Assembly: GCA_001692895.1 (NCBI GenBank)
Contig: KV748195.1
Location: forward strand, 1-64,000
DNA from: Cenococcum geophilum 1.58
Lineage: Eukaryota; Ascomycota; Dothideomycetes; Gloniales; Gloniaceae
Direction: 5' to 3'
Length of the DNA stretch: 64,000 nt
In this document: positions 1 through 10,353 of the stretch, piece after piece
Position numbering within the stretch: the stretch's first letter is position 1
Layout of the letters: every line of letters starts with the position of its first letter
Notes under the pieces: model-generated
What the model was told of the DNA's origin: nothing
The model's input: only the letters and a program-made list of their open reading frames with translations
Databases searched by the model: none
Made by a program: the position numbers and the translations under genes

Positions 1-137
1 AAAAGGCAATCCTTCTCTTACTAAGGAAAATCTGACTAAAGGAGATATAGAAAAGTACCTACACCCCCTATTTTATTAGGCTTTTACTTTTTATAGAAGA
101 AAAACCTAGGAAAAGTCTATGTTTTGATATTTTGGTG

Positions 138-251
138 TTCCTACCCCTGCCTCGCTTACAAGCTAGGACCACCCTTAAGAGAATTTTCTCTTAGGTAAAA
201 AGGGGGTAAAAAGGCAAATAAATCCGCCTCTAGCTTGTTAGGCAGTAGGAA
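138..251. repeat. imperfect hairpin with inner palindrome
   Basis: Two arms, about 138-168 and 229-251, are inverted copies of each other (TTCCTAC, GCCT and CAAGCTAG recur in inverted order). The loop holds a perfect 8-bp inverted repeat, TAAGAGAA/TTCTCTTA, at 176-193. No coding frame is recognisable in the first 700 bases apart from this. It could be a small non-autonomous element or a chance fold. A short trace of the LTR-B family (TTGGCTCGCTTACTACTAGC) follows at about 700-775. Confidence 0.4.
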
Positions 252-1004
252 TTAGGTCTTGAGAGTCTGAAAATCGATTGTTTTTGATAGGAAGATGGGT
301 ATGCGTAAGTTTTGAAGTGCGGCGCCACCTTTTGGTAGGGTTGCATATGCGGTGAAAGTTTAACCCGATATTTTTTATGGTACACTTTAGATGTTCGCAT
401 ATAAAAGCTATTGCTTAAAGAAGAAAAAGCTAAGTACTAGAAAGTCCGGTTTTTATATTAAATATATCTTGTAATAAAGTTGGTAGGTATAACTGCCTCC
501 TAAATATACTTAATTAGAATCTATTAGTAGGGGGGGCTACTTAGGGCAGTCTTTTTAAGCTTGGTAACGTGCTATATAACAGCGCGCGGGCTATCTTATA
601 GATACCTTCTTAGGGCCGTTAAGCCCCTAAGATTCTTCCTTATAGAGCTTTATATATATCGTTTTCTATCAGCCTACTTAGCGTCTAATAAAATCCAATC
701 GACTACTAAATTCTACCAAATTCTGCTAACCCTATAATTGGCTCGCTTACTACTAGCGTATCGGCGGTTGACTTATATATTTATTTACATTAGTCCTGGT
801 AACCCCTTTTCCTTTTATCTTATTATTATAGGTAGTTAGCAGATAGGTATAAATAAGTAAGATACTAAGCATCTTCTTTATTCGGGCTTATTAAAGTATA
901 AGTAATATTAACCTGGGAGGCACGGGTACGGCAAAAGGGTTGAGTAAGCCTATATAATTGGATTATCTATAAATGAAAAGCTAGAGGTTACCGAGTGGGG
1001 CTAA

Positions 1005-1245
1005 TAAGGCGACGTTAGGTCTTTATATCCAGCTATAACGAAATACGTTAAATACATAGGATTAGCGTTACCTTTTATGCGTTTAGTGGCTAATATAAAG
1101 GGCTTTAAGATCTTAACGAGCTGCCTAACTTCCGCCCAATCCTCTATAGCAAGAAAGTCCTACATAAGGTTATAGCTGTCGTTAGCGGGCTTCTCCCAAA
1201 AAAGCAGATATTTGTTAATGCCTTTCTTAAAAAGCAGCGCTTGGC
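1005..1245 (-). mobile_element. hAT-like transposase fragment
   Basis: On the minus strand this stretch reads as the segment of hAT transposases just before the C-terminal dimerisation region. Visible motifs are EDWAEVRQLVKILKPFILAT followed by KRIKGNANP, matching the family's 'W..L..I...L.PF..AT..L.G' pattern. Only about 80 codons are recognisable; the DDE catalytic parts and both termini were not found, so this is an internal scrap of a DNA transposon. The first residues recognised lie near 1240 and the trace fades near 1005. The assignment rests on the motif only. Confidence 0.5.
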
Positions 1246-2103
1246 GAAGTATAGAGTAGGTAGAGTTCTATTAAAGGGCTTTATAGGGCGAAGATTAAAG
1301 CGTCGGCGCCTCCGTTAAGAGGATATCCAGTTAGGATAGTAGGAAGCCGCAAGCTTTTTAGCGAAATTAACCTACTCTATATTCGTCTTTAGGCAATGGC
1401 TTTTATATACGAACATCCAAACTATAGTAAAAAAGAAAATATTAGGTTTAAAACTAAGCATTATCGATAACCGTAAGGGCCTATTTTACGTCGGTGACCG
1501 AGACAGTAGTAAGACGGTGGTAAGGAAATCCGATTCAGTTTGACAGGATTAAACAATATATTAGATCGCGGTAAACTATAGGTTTGCGGGTAATGATAAA
1601 TATAAGCTTATAAAGAGTATTATAAACCTATAATCTGCATCCCCTCTTAGGAATCTATAATAGACGACTAGCTCTCTAGGTTTATATTTCTTTATAATAT
1701 ATTGGCTTAGTAATTTCTAGTTTTAGAAGTAGACTTAATTTCCTTTATATATTAGATATTGGCAATAAAATCCTTTTAAAGTTAAGAAGTAAAGATAGGA
1801 TAAAGTTAAAAGCGCAAGGTTATTTATACTCTGCCTCGCCGGTTTATATAGTACCCCTAGATAGTTTTACTTAGACGGCCTAACATATATTATAATAGTA
1901 TTGATTAGACCGTAGAGTGTGTAATAGGAGTATAGCGAAGCTCTATTCTTAGAATATACTCCGTATCTACCTTATACTAACTTGCCCCTCTTTAGTATCT
2001 CTATTAGTGCAAAACTAAGTATAACTATTAGTACCCCTACTACCTACTCTATATATCTTTTGTCTTCACTTCTTTCTTTATATAGTTAATTTATTAAACT
2101 AAA
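1246..2103. other. no gene recognised; LTR-E scrap; Sir2 upstream region
   Basis: I see no recognisable coding trace here. At about 1495-1545 the text (AGTAAGACGGTGGTAAGG, AAATCCGAT) matches the right end of the LTR-E family found at 43426-43696. The last 60 bases before 2104 are pyrimidine-rich (TCTTCACTTCTTTCTTT), as is common in fungal promoters, and lead directly into the Sir2 start codon. Confidence 0.4.
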
Positions 2104-3383
2104 ATGCCCAAATAAATTCTCCCTAAAAGGTAACTATATTTTACTAAGGATAGTAAGCCTTATTCTAAACCGAAATCCATTAAAAAGATCTCACTTAAGG
2201 ACTTTAAGAAGGTATTTATAGCAAGGAAGAAGATTATTATTTTAAGCGGTGCTAGCATTTCAGTAGCTATAAAAAGTAAGTCTTATATATTAGAAACCGT
2301 AGAGAGCTACTTTTCTAACTCTTAATGCTTATAGTTCCCGACTTTTATATGCTTTATAGGCGCTAATCTAGACGTAGCCTATTTAAGATTAGTAATTATA
2401 ATAACGATGATTCTACTAAAAATATATATAGCGATGTTTGCATTACAAATAAGAAAGCTTCTTGTGTTGTTCCCACTAACTCCTATTAACTTAAGTACGA
2501 GAATATTGTTTATACCCTTCGAAACCTTATATTTTCTAGGTACCAGTCTAAACGTAGCCTATTTGACATTAATAATTATAATAACGATTATTTAACTTAA
2601 AATATATACAGGGGCTTTTACATTATAAATAAGCTAGCTTTTCGCGCTATACCTACTAACTTTCACTGACTTGCGTATGAAAATAACAAGTGTATCCTTT
2701 AACACTTTACGCAAAATGTTAACGGACTTTATAATAAATTCCAGTTATTATCTCCGGACTCTCCTCTGACGGAGAAGGGCCTATAGGCAAAGACAATAGA
2801 ACTTTACGGTCGACTGGATAGGATAATATGCTATAAGTATAAATAGTGCTTAACCTTTAACCCGAAGTACTTTTAGGGACCAGAACTATCGGCTTGCCCT
2901 AAGTATATTAGGAGAGATATAGACTAATAAGGCAAAGGGAAACGGTCTAGAGGTATTAGCATGCTTTAGCCCAACATACTTCTTGACGGAGAAATTAATA
3001 ATTAAGACGAGGACGCGATTGTAGCTGTGTCTTGAGATGCCGAACGCTAAGTTCTAGGTCTTGTTCTGATTATAGGCACTTAGTTAAAAAAACTAGGTAT
3101 ATTTTAGCTAGCTACGCGCCTTTATAAGGTAGCGAAAACCGAAAATAGACGTAATCCTATTATATGGATAAATAAGGAACCCCCCTTACGTAAATTAGGG
3201 CCAAAATTTCATAGTCTACTTAACTACGTAATCTATAGGGACTGCTAAGAGATCGCCAGATATCTTTTAAACGAGGCTATGCCCCCGTGACTTAATAGTA
3301 ATGCGAAATTAGGAGGTAGCTGGCACGAAGATAGATGGGGAGAGGACGTTGCTTAGCATAAGGAAGCTAGCCGCAGCCTTTAA
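2104..3383 (+). pseudogene. Sir2-family NAD-dependent deacetylase (sirtuin) relic
   Basis: Decayed gene for a sirtuin, the NAD-dependent protein deacetylase family that acts on histones and other acyl-lysines. From the ATG at 2104 it reads MPK, then a basic stretch, then KKIIILSGASISVA, which matches the N-terminal nucleotide-binding motif GAGIS. Further on come IELYGRLDRIICYKYK (the 'HG' catalytic region, His now Tyr, and the first Cys pair), a second Cys position at SACPKYI, RPNILLDGEI ('RP.vv.fGE'), LGLVLIIGT (normally VVGTSL), NPIIWINKEPP and IYRDC.EIARYLL at the C-terminus. The frame shifts between these blocks, so introns or small indels are present, and many Gln/Trp codons are stops. 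The end at 3383 is the stop after the last recognisable block and is approximate. A minus-strand ankyrin trace follows, facing this gene. The family call is firm; the subfamily is not known. Confidence 0.8.
2341..2700 (+). repeat. 180-bp tandem duplication inside the sirtuin relic
   Basis: Two units, 2341-2520 and 2521-2700, align end to end with an exact 180-base period. Shared landmarks are ACGTAGCCTATTT, AATTATAATAACGAT and CATTA.AAATAAG, each 180 bases apart. The differences are a mixture of transitions and others, so the duplication is not recent. The period is a multiple of three (60 codons), so it need not have broken the frame when it arose. It lies between the GAGIS block and the catalytic block of the sirtuin. 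Confidence 0.75.
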
Positions 3384-3544
3384 TATTTATTAGTAACTAG
3401 TCTTCTAATTTACAGGAAAGTTAAGTATATAGTATCAAAGTCTACATTATTATCCTTCCTAAGTAGTAGCTGAACTACTAGCTTATATATCTTATCTATA
3501 ACCCCACTAGCCGCGTATTTAATAAATACTTTTCTCTTATCTTA
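3384..3544. other. no gene recognised
   Basis: This is the gap between the sirtuin stop and the ankyrin trace. The plus frame of the sirtuin stays fairly open here, so the gene may be longer than annotated, but nothing matches the family. Confidence 0.3.
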
Positions 3545-3745
3545 TGCCAGCCCTCCACTACTTACCACAATGGCGTTTCACTATATTTATCCTTAGATTT
3601 CGCGTAGACGCCGTTTTTAAGTAACAGTTTTACTACAGTCTTACGTGCCTATTAAGCAGCCTATAAGAGCGGTGTCCGACTATTGCTATTCTTAGTATAA
3701 GCTTTATAGTGTAGGGAATTGAACAAGCGACTTAATAAGGACTCT
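3545..3745 (-). pseudogene. ankyrin-repeat relic
   Basis: The minus strand reads NSRTPLL.AA, then ARKTVVKLLLKNGVYAKSKD, then KYSETPLW. This is the ankyrin consensus 'G.TPL..A...G...VV.LLL..GA....D..G.TPL', so about one and a half repeats survive. Ankyrin repeats mediate protein binding and say nothing more about function. Two Gln-type stops lie inside the repeat. The trace stops abruptly at about 3745, where an LTR-D scrap (3733-3757) and then the first copy of a duplicated block begin, so the rest of the gene was probably cut off by that junction. Confidence 0.65.
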
Positions 3746-3757
3746 GTCTATTTAAAC
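3733..3757 (+). repeat. LTR-D scrap at a duplication edge
   Basis: The text TAATAAGGACTCTGTCTATT is shared with the solo LTR of family D at 24803-25037. Only about 25 bases remain. It sits between the ankyrin relic and the start of the duplicated LPMO/F-box block. Fossil LTR remnant. Confidence 0.5.
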
Positions 3758-3770
3758 TATAAAGAAAAGA

Positions 3771-3899
3771 AATAACGGCTGTGCTATGCCATAAAACCTT
3801 ACCTCTAATACGACCTGCTTAAACGAAATAACTAGTAAGCAAAGTATCGTCCGCCGCATTCCACCCTATGGAATCGCCTATTGTCGATATATAGCCTAA
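3771..3899 (+). pseudogene. 3' fragment of AA11-like LPMO gene (copy A)
   Basis: The last 43 codons of the gene annotated in full at 44599-45705. It reads NNGCAMP, then SKQSIVRRIPPYGIA, against YNYSCAI and SKQSIVRYILPYRI in the other copy. Here the SKQ codon is still CAA, while the other copy has TAA at the same place; this supports Gln as the ancestral residue and C-to-T change as the cause of the stop. The stop used here is TAA at 3897-3899. The 5' part is missing at the block edge. Confidence 0.75.
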
Positions 3900-4206
3900 A
3901 AGCTTTAAGCAATCAGCATAACTTTAATGTAAATTTTCTTTCTACTTCGAGCTTCTCTTAGTGTAGCTTTTTTACAAACAGAATATAGCAATATATCCCT
4001 TATAGATAAAAAGCACAGCCGCTATAGAGGCCAAAACTTTTTTAAAGGGATAAGACTAAACGTGAAAGAGTAGATATAAAAGACGAATAAGAAATTGACG
4101 GTAAATAATAACGAGCTATTTATTAGCGTAAGCAAGAAGACAAATTATTTAGCGGGTATTGCTTAGGCTAATTCTAACTATAACGTATATATAAAGAGCC
4201 TAGTTA

Positions 4207-4354
4207 ATATATATCGGATAAATAGGTTACTTATAAGAACTCTATTAATTAAAGCTGGCTTTAGAGGCTCTCTATATATATAAAATAGGGGCAAAAGACT
4301 AACAGAGACTCCGATAACGATTTGGTAATTATTACTTAAATGCCACTAGGTCGA
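4207..4354 (+). repeat. LTR-E-like fossil insertion in block 1 copy A
   Basis: About 150 bases present in copy A but not at the same place in copy B. The start (CGGATAAATAGG, then TATAAGAACTCTATTAATTA) and end (AGGTCGATA) resemble LTR families E and D. No target duplication could be matched, so the edges are approximate. Broken, short solo-LTR-like piece. Confidence 0.4.
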
Positions 4355-4859
4355 TATTGCTACTTAGTTAGTAATAGGTAATAGATAGGTAATAGAAATA
4401 GTATATAAGAAAAGAGAACGCCTAAAGCTTATAAATTAGTGGGAATAAAAAGTATTATGCTGAGAGGTCTAACTAAGCAGCGGGTTGGAATAATGAAAGT
4501 GGATACGTTAAACACATTAAGGGTCATCCAGTTAATGTGATCCTTCTCGGTTATCGACATCTATAGGAAAGTGAGTTATATTTATGGACATCGCCAAGGC
4601 GCTATTCTTACCCTATTTTCGCTGCTAGTCAATTATAAGTCCCAAATGTTCTGTTTATTTCCCTAAGCCACCCTTTACGTCCTGCTTATATCCGCTTAAT
4701 CATCCTAGGTATTAGGCTATACGCTACTTTAAAGATTATATAGTTTATGATTCTGCTTACGTTAAACCTTTTTAATTCCTATGTTTAGTCCTTAGGTAAT
4801 CGTTTTTACAGTATAGCGAACTAACGTGTTTGTTTTAAAATCCCTCCTTAATTATATAG

Positions 4860-5560
4860 GATACGTAGTAGTAGGATAGCCTTTAAGAAAAAAATATGTA
4901 TATATATAGCAATAACAATTCTTTCTTAGCGTTGCCAGTGCCTCTATTATTTAGTCCTTTTAGATATCTAGCGTTAGATAGAGAAGACTATAAAGTAATT
5001 ATAATAAGCGATCCTTCTTTTTAGAATCTCCTGCTATATGCCAAATAAGCCTTTTAGGTATAATATTAATATTGCCAACCTGCATATCATTAATAGGTCT
5101 GTAAAAATCTCGGACTTAATTTAGATTTATAACTACTTTAACTGATTTTAGACTATTAAACCCTAAGTGTTTAAAATTGTAGAGGTATGCTACTATTATT
5201 GCCATGTTATAATACCTAGCTATCCTAGATATAAAAGTAAGGTCTAAATATTTAATTAAGGGACGAATCTTTTAGTAAGGTAGAAACGTGCGGAGCTCTA
5301 ATATAATATATAGGGATTTATAGGGCTTAAGGAGGAAGGTATTTTCTCTATAAAATACCTTAAGGGCCTCTGGTGCGGATGTTTTATATATTAATATTAG
5401 CTCTAGCAGCATTTTTCTTAAAATAATAAAAGAACGCCAGCAGATTGGCCTTCTTAAGACAACAATATAATGAAATATTCGTAGACATAGCTTATAAGGG
5501 AGATTTAAGATACCAACTCTAGGTTAGGGGTTTTTTAAACTAAACGAGTTACGGCTTAAG
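4860..5560 (-). pseudogene. F-box/2EXR-domain protein relic (copy A)
   Basis: Minus-strand paralogue of the gene at 47180-47890. Recognisable pieces are a 'LDLPYELRL.IF.YL'-like F-box start near 5510, then the '.LL.LILICRTF.P.ALKVFY.ENTF' block near 5390, typical of fungal 2EXR/F-box-like proteins, then LPYLK..PLIKYLDLTF. F-box proteins join substrates to SCF ubiquitin ligases, while 2EXR-type fungal proteins are often orphan expansions; which of these applies cannot be told. Copy A has more interruptions than copy B. The C-terminal end at about 4860 is set by the last alignment with copy B. Confidence 0.65.
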
Positions 5561-5760
5561 GGACTTAATTTAGAAAATATTGAAGACATTTAAGGGTTGC
5601 TATATGTTATACTTATTACGTAAAAGGGTGCTAAGGATGACTTTAAAATTAAAGAAGGAAAGAGGGAAAGCTCTAAGCTTTAAATTGTAATAGGTTACTT
5701 ATAAAACCGGCTTCCACTTTTACTACTCTCCCGGAAATTTTACCCGCTTTTTGCCTACCT

Positions 5761-6205
5761 ACTCCTTTATAATTAGCCTAAAAGGGACTATACAACCTAA
5801 TAAATCGTATTAGCCTAAAATCTTAGGTTAGGAAATAAGAATGAGGACTCTTCTATAGATTAATCTATAAAGGAAGAGGAAGGTAGGGAAAGGCTAATAA
5901 TAATAATCTATAAACCTTAGTTAATAGATTATAAGTTATAGGGGATTATACAACCTAAAGACCAAAAGATGCCGGTCTATTATATATAAATCCCCCTTTA
6001 CCTCTAACTCTTTATCAGCCTTATAAACTTTATTTTATTTACCTAAATCTGCCTTATTTTCCCAACACGACGCATTTATATATCGTTACTGTCTTCATTT
6101 ATGCCTGCTTAGATTTTCCCGTCACTTATCCTAAAACCTATTTAGTTATAAGAAATCTCACACCCTAGATTTGTCTCCTAAATCTCTTAAGCAACGCTCC
6201 TTACT
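5761..6205. other. no gene recognised; upstream region of DUF7732 relic
   Basis: Two copies of a short motif, ATTATACAACCTAA.. and ACTATACAACCTAATA, lie about 170 bases apart, with purine-rich text between them (GGAAGAGGAAGGTAGGGAAA). No coding trace. It probably includes the promoter of the gene at 6206. Confidence 0.3.
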
Positions 6206-7127
6206 ATAAGGTTATTCTTACTCTTCGTATACGCATTCGCCACTTTATCCGCTGTTAATGCCGTGTCTATATATAACCCGAAGGCGTTAAGTCCCTACAA
6301 CTCCTGCTTATCCGCGAACATCCTAGGTAATAATATTCTATTACCTACTAATGCGCAAGAAAAGTAAAAACGGGGCGGTAGTAAAAGTGGTAGAGGAGGT
6401 GGGGCTAAGAGTTAGGTTAATCGCATATTTAAAGGATTCTACTAACGCTTTAATAGGTAGAGGAGGAAAATTGTCCGGAGGTGGCGCGTTAAACTTAAAA
6501 CCTAATTTAAATACTAGGGGAAAGATAGTATCTAGCTTAGGTGTCCGTCCCGCCTATAGCGGAGGCCGCTATTATAGTGGAGGTGTAATAGTTCCTTACA
6601 CTACTAGCTAGCGCTCTCCTTTTAGCCTTACACCCTTACTTATACCCCCTATTGCTACGCTTACTATCTTCCCTAGTTTATAGCTGTATAGCGTTTACTA
6701 GTACCCCTATATATATCTATATACGTTTGTAAACAAGACGGTTATAAATGCGACTTTTCTAAATAGTATAAACCAGACCCTCTCTATTAATTGCTTGTGC
6801 TAGCAATATAGCATTTATAGCTATAACGATAATAGCGATAATACGTATCTATACGATCTGATTGGAAATAGTAGCTACGCGGCGCTAAATAAGACTCTTA
6901 TTATAATCTTAATTATAAATAAAACGCGGACAATCGCCATTAACGGCATACTGCCTAATGGTACTACTGTGTCTAGCGGTCCAGATTTACTAGCTCCAAA
7001 GCAATAGGTATTGGAATTTGCCAGTTAGTGGGTTATAGGTGCTGTTACTATATATTTAATTTCCTTCCTCTAGGCGCTGACGCCTTTCTTTTTAGGGCGG
7101 ATATTTTCTAGGCTAGGTTTATGTTAA
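6206..7127 (+). pseudogene. DUF7732-type secreted/anchored protein relic
   Basis: It starts with a signal peptide, RLFLLFVYAFATLSAVNA, preceded by ATA where ATG is expected. Then follow a Gly/Arg-rich linker (about codons 50-110, with one frame change), RPAYSGGRYYSGG.IVPY, a hydrophobic Leu/Ile stretch, the family signature LSINCLCQQYSIC.YNDN, the repeat-like NGILPNGTTV, and a C-terminal hydrophobic segment WVIGAVTIYLISFL. This order (signal peptide, GGG linker, 'CLCQQYS.C.CDDN', 'NGTLPNGTT', C-terminal membrane segment) is that of the uncharacterised fungal DUF7732 proteins; their function is unknown. Stops are of Gln/Trp type. The stop at 7125-7127 is the first after the membrane segment that is not obviously RIP-derived. 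No second copy is seen in this window. Confidence 0.7.
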
Positions 7128-7691
7128 TGTTTGCTAATAGAGTTTATTAAATAGGGAATAGATGACGTTCGGTTTCTAATATTATCTTATACTTATTGTA
7201 AGGTTCTAAGACTTCCGTAGTATATATATTAGGCGCAGCCTTCTAGCTCTAAGAATATTATTTAGGATATAGCGATAGTATGCCTAGCGAAAGGAATAAA
7301 GTCCTCTCGTGGTTATAAGCATTTCTTCCTTAGCCTTAGAGGCTGCTAGAATTAGGCACCTACTAGTCTGCTTTAAATTCCTCTCCTTATACCTTTATTC
7401 TTAGGGGCTATAACCTTAACCGCAGAACTCGCGGTATTATAGTCTTAAGGAAGTTATTAGATCCCCCTCTTTGCCTAATAGGCTTGCTCTATAAGGTGAT
7501 TGAGCAATTATAGCACTATAGGATATACTGAATGGATAGGTTAATATTTAGCAAATAATAAAACATCCTAGAAGTAACTGTTTCTATATAGACTATAAGG
7601 GGCTTATATATACGGATTGCTAGCATCTAGGCAGATTTATATAGACAAAGTAAAGATTCTTATATATTTACTAGGAACCCTATTTATTAGG
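7128..7691. other. no gene recognised
   Basis: AT-rich text without a convincing coding trace on either strand. Confidence 0.3.
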
Positions 7692-8029
7692 CTATAAATA
7701 CTGTAATACCCCTAGATCTATATTTATAGGAGTGATCACAGTTAATAACAGCGGGTAAGAGCTTTAATAATCCTCCGCTACTAAAAAAAGATAAAAAGAA
7801 AGGCTAGAAATGATAGGAGAAGTATAGCTAAAAATAAAACCAGCAGAAAATATATACAATATTTTAGTTTATATTTCCACAGTTCTTATATAAAACTACT
7901 TCTTAGACGCTAAATAACTTGTGTCTATAGTACCTACAGAATCCTAATAGTAAAAAATATCTCAAAATTAAGATTAAATATGTGATAATATATATGCCTA
8001 TATACCTCCTTACGGATTAAGAAATACCC

Positions 8030-8114
8030 NATANTAAATTTATAAAGATNNGATTTAAACTTANAATAATACTAANGAAAATTAAAGGCTATNTCTAGNA
8101 GCTCNANATNGTNN
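8030..8114. other. cluster of 13 isolated ambiguous bases (N)
   Basis: Single or paired Ns at 8030, 8034, 8050-8051, 8064, 8076, 8093, 8099, 8105, 8107, 8110 and 8113-8114, and nowhere else in the window. The flanking and interleaved bases match the partner copy near 27840-27940 without gaps, so this is base uncertainty and not a scaffold gap. It may be a low-quality read end or conflicting reads from two near-identical repeat copies. Confidence 0.95.
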
Positions 8115-8720
8115 AGTTGATTTAACCTTTTATATATAACTCTGCTAATAATATTAAGTGCCGTTTTATTGGGCTTAACCCAATTAGCTATTATTAACCT
8201 TAAAAGTTTCTAATTTAGCTGGTTTTGTAAAAGGCTTCCTATAATCTAAGTGCTGACTAGGGCTAAAAGCCTTTAATCTTTTATAACTGCTAGTTTTATA
8301 GAGACCGGTACGAGTACCTTAAGAACTTTATTAATAAATAAGCATATACTATTTTCGCCTAGTATATCTTAGATAGTTGGTAAGTGTTTAAGTAATAAGC
8401 AGGCATCGTCTTTACTTAATAATCCGGCGTTAATATTCTTAAGAGCTAAACAGGCATCACCCATCCTCTAGAGTTTCCGTTTAATTTAAGGCACTTTCTT
8501 TAGCACACCTAGTAAAATCTCGTTTTTAAACTTAATAGGGTTTTCTTTATCTAAAGAATAACAAGACTCTCCATCTAAAGGACACCAAGACTCTTTATCT
8601 AAAAAATCTTTAGGGTCCCTTATTAGGTTATACTTATATAAAAGTTTAGCTAGCTTTACTATTTGGGAGCTCAATTAGTTTAAAGGGCCAAAGGATAGTG
8701 CGTTCTTAATTTCCTAATAG
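8100..8720 (-). pseudogene. unrecognised gene relic, block 2 copy A
   Basis: Family not recognised. The minus frame reads SSQIVKLAKLLYKYNLIRDP, a charged stretch, then KFKNEILLGVLKKVP, KNINAGLLSKDDACLLLKHL and LVPVSIKLAVIKD, with stops only where Gln or Trp is likely. Copy B at 28080-28480 gives nearly the same protein with different stops, so the frame is real. It is mostly helical-looking, with Leu/Lys/Asp-rich text, no signal peptide and no membrane segment. There is no ATG at the point where the open stretch begins (8674), so the true start lies further upstream. Confidence 0.5.
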
Positions 8721-8925
8721 AGAAGTAGCTATAATTAATAGTCCTATAGTGGGGTTTAAAATGTTTAAGGTAAAACTGCTTTAAGTAGGGTAATACTAGA
8801 GCTGCTTATAGCTCCCTTTTTATATTCCCTAAAAATGGCTACCTTCCTATTATAAGCCTGGTCATTGCTTAGAGGGGGAATATAATAGTATACGCCACTA
8901 TTATAGGGATTTCATCCTTATTCTA

Positions 8926-10348
8926 ATCTTGTAAGTTATTAATAACTTTATAAGGGGCATACTTTTATATAATTTACGCTAAGGGGGTAGCGAGGGTGGG
9001 GACAATAGTGTAGGTAAGGTTGAGAGACTAAAGAAGCTAAGAGAGAATAGTACCTTAGTAATGCAACCTAATAAGCAGTTCCTTTAACTAACAGGATTAA
9101 ACTCCATTTTAAAAGGCGTTCCTTTTAGCCATTATTATCAAATCGTTTAACTTCTTCATTCCTAAAATATCTCAATCTATCGCGGAGACTTTCTATCTAC
9201 GTGTGCTTAGGTTTTACAGTCTTATAGGTTTAAATACATTTCCTAAGCTTTTAGTTTACTATCCGCCCCAATGAAACTAATTAATAACGATTGGCTGCTC
9301 TTACGCCTCCAAGTCTACTTAGCTTACAATTTATATCTATTTAGATAGCATTAGTCTGTATAGGTTTACCTATAAAGCCGATTTAATATAATAAGGATTG
9401 CGGCCGTAATGATCCTAACACTTCGAGGCGAATAGGCCACTCATTTCCAGACTAAAAGAGAAAGGTAAATGTTAATAGAAACACTTTGGATTGGGATAAT
9501 ATTAGGCCGATAAAGACGGCAGATTTTCCTACTTATATTATATAAGTAGGCAAACCAAAACAGCTAATGGGAGAAATGTACCATTAGACCTAAATATCGT
9601 CTACGCGGCTTTAAATGCCGCTATACGAACATAAGAAAGACTACTAGGGTTGACTTACTATAAAGACATATAGAAGTATATTAGGAAAAAAGATATATAT
9701 AGAAAGTGGGGTTAAAGGTTAGTTAAGATGTTTAGCGTTTATTACATAGATTATTTCGCGTGCCTTGGTATCGTCCACCTTTATACGGTATCGTCTACCT
9801 ATAAACAGTGGTATATATAGCCTCATTTTTTATAGATTAATATTTATACGAGTTCTATAAATTAATAATAGGTAATGGAAATCAACGCTATATAATATAG
9901 TAATGATAGCAAGAAATAGGGTAGTAAGTTATAAGGTAGTAGGAGGCAAAATAACTATAGCCAATTATGCTTAATAAAATAATTCTACTACAAAATAGCT
10001 AGTTATAATTATCCGCTTATTGGTTCTAGATATAGAGTAACTTGTTATTGTAAACGTAATAAGAACTACACGATAAATATAGACTATAAGTTCGCTTTTC
10101 ATGCTTATAACGGTTACTTATTATAAGTAATTTGTTACAGCCCTTTACCCAATAGGGGGTATCCTAGAGCTTAGGAGGCGGACGCTTAAGATGCGCTAGA
10201 GATAAAGGATGTGGAAATGAATAAAGCTCGTAAATTAATAACGACTAGAGCGTTAGAGCTAGCCTTATAGAAATCAAATTAGAATAGCGAAGCCTTAAGA
10301 CCCAAAATACTGAACTTTAAGAGGTAATTTACTCTATTTAAATATAGC
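8926..10348. other. no gene recognised; short direct repeat
   Basis: Purine-rich text near 9000 (GCGAGGGTGGGGACAATAG). At about 9767-9805 two 20-base units, GGTATCGTCCACCTTTATAC and GGTATCGTCTACCTATAAAC, stand in tandem. The rest is AT-rich and without a clear coding trace; block 2 resumes for about 120 bases at 9480-9600. Confidence 0.3.
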
Positions 10349-10353
10349 TTAAC

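Larger units (their letters stand above)
3765..5760 (+). repeat. duplicated block 1, copy A (partner 45605-48075, direct)
   Basis: The order is the same in both copies: tail of an LPMO-like gene (plus), spacer with the shared text GTATATATAAAGAGCCT.GTT, then a minus-strand F-box/2EXR gene. Landmarks are TACCCTATTTTCGCT at about 4610 and 46673, and AATATTTAATTAAGGGAC at about 5250 and 47600. Copy A begins inside the LPMO gene, so the breakpoint is within that gene. Copy A carries an LTR-like insertion at about 4207-4354; copy B has about 600 extra bases at 46066-46670 and about 200 extra at about 46958-47155. Most base differences are C/T or G/A. Confidence 0.8.
7692..9600 (+). repeat. duplicated block 2, copy A (partner 27515-28830, direct)
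   Basis: It aligns with 27515-28830 from CTAGATCTATATTTATAGG/TTAATCTATATCTACAGG onward. The match runs to about 8925, breaks, and resumes at about 9480 (GCAGATTTTCCTACTTATATTA against GCGGATTTTCCTACCTATTA). Copy B therefore lacks about 560 bases, or copy A gained them. Differences are mostly C/T and G/A. The block holds an unrecognised minus-strand gene. Confidence 0.75.

Noticed and set aside
2407-2595. 62-codon open frame starting with ATG
   Set aside because: It lies across the 180-bp tandem duplication of the sirtuin relic, in a frame that matches no Sir2 block.
2104-3745. Sir2 plus ankyrin as a two-gene defence or NLR-like module
   Set aside because: The genes face each other, the ankyrin trace is cut at a duplication edge, and no nucleotide-binding domain is present. 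Neighbourhood alone does not support a system.
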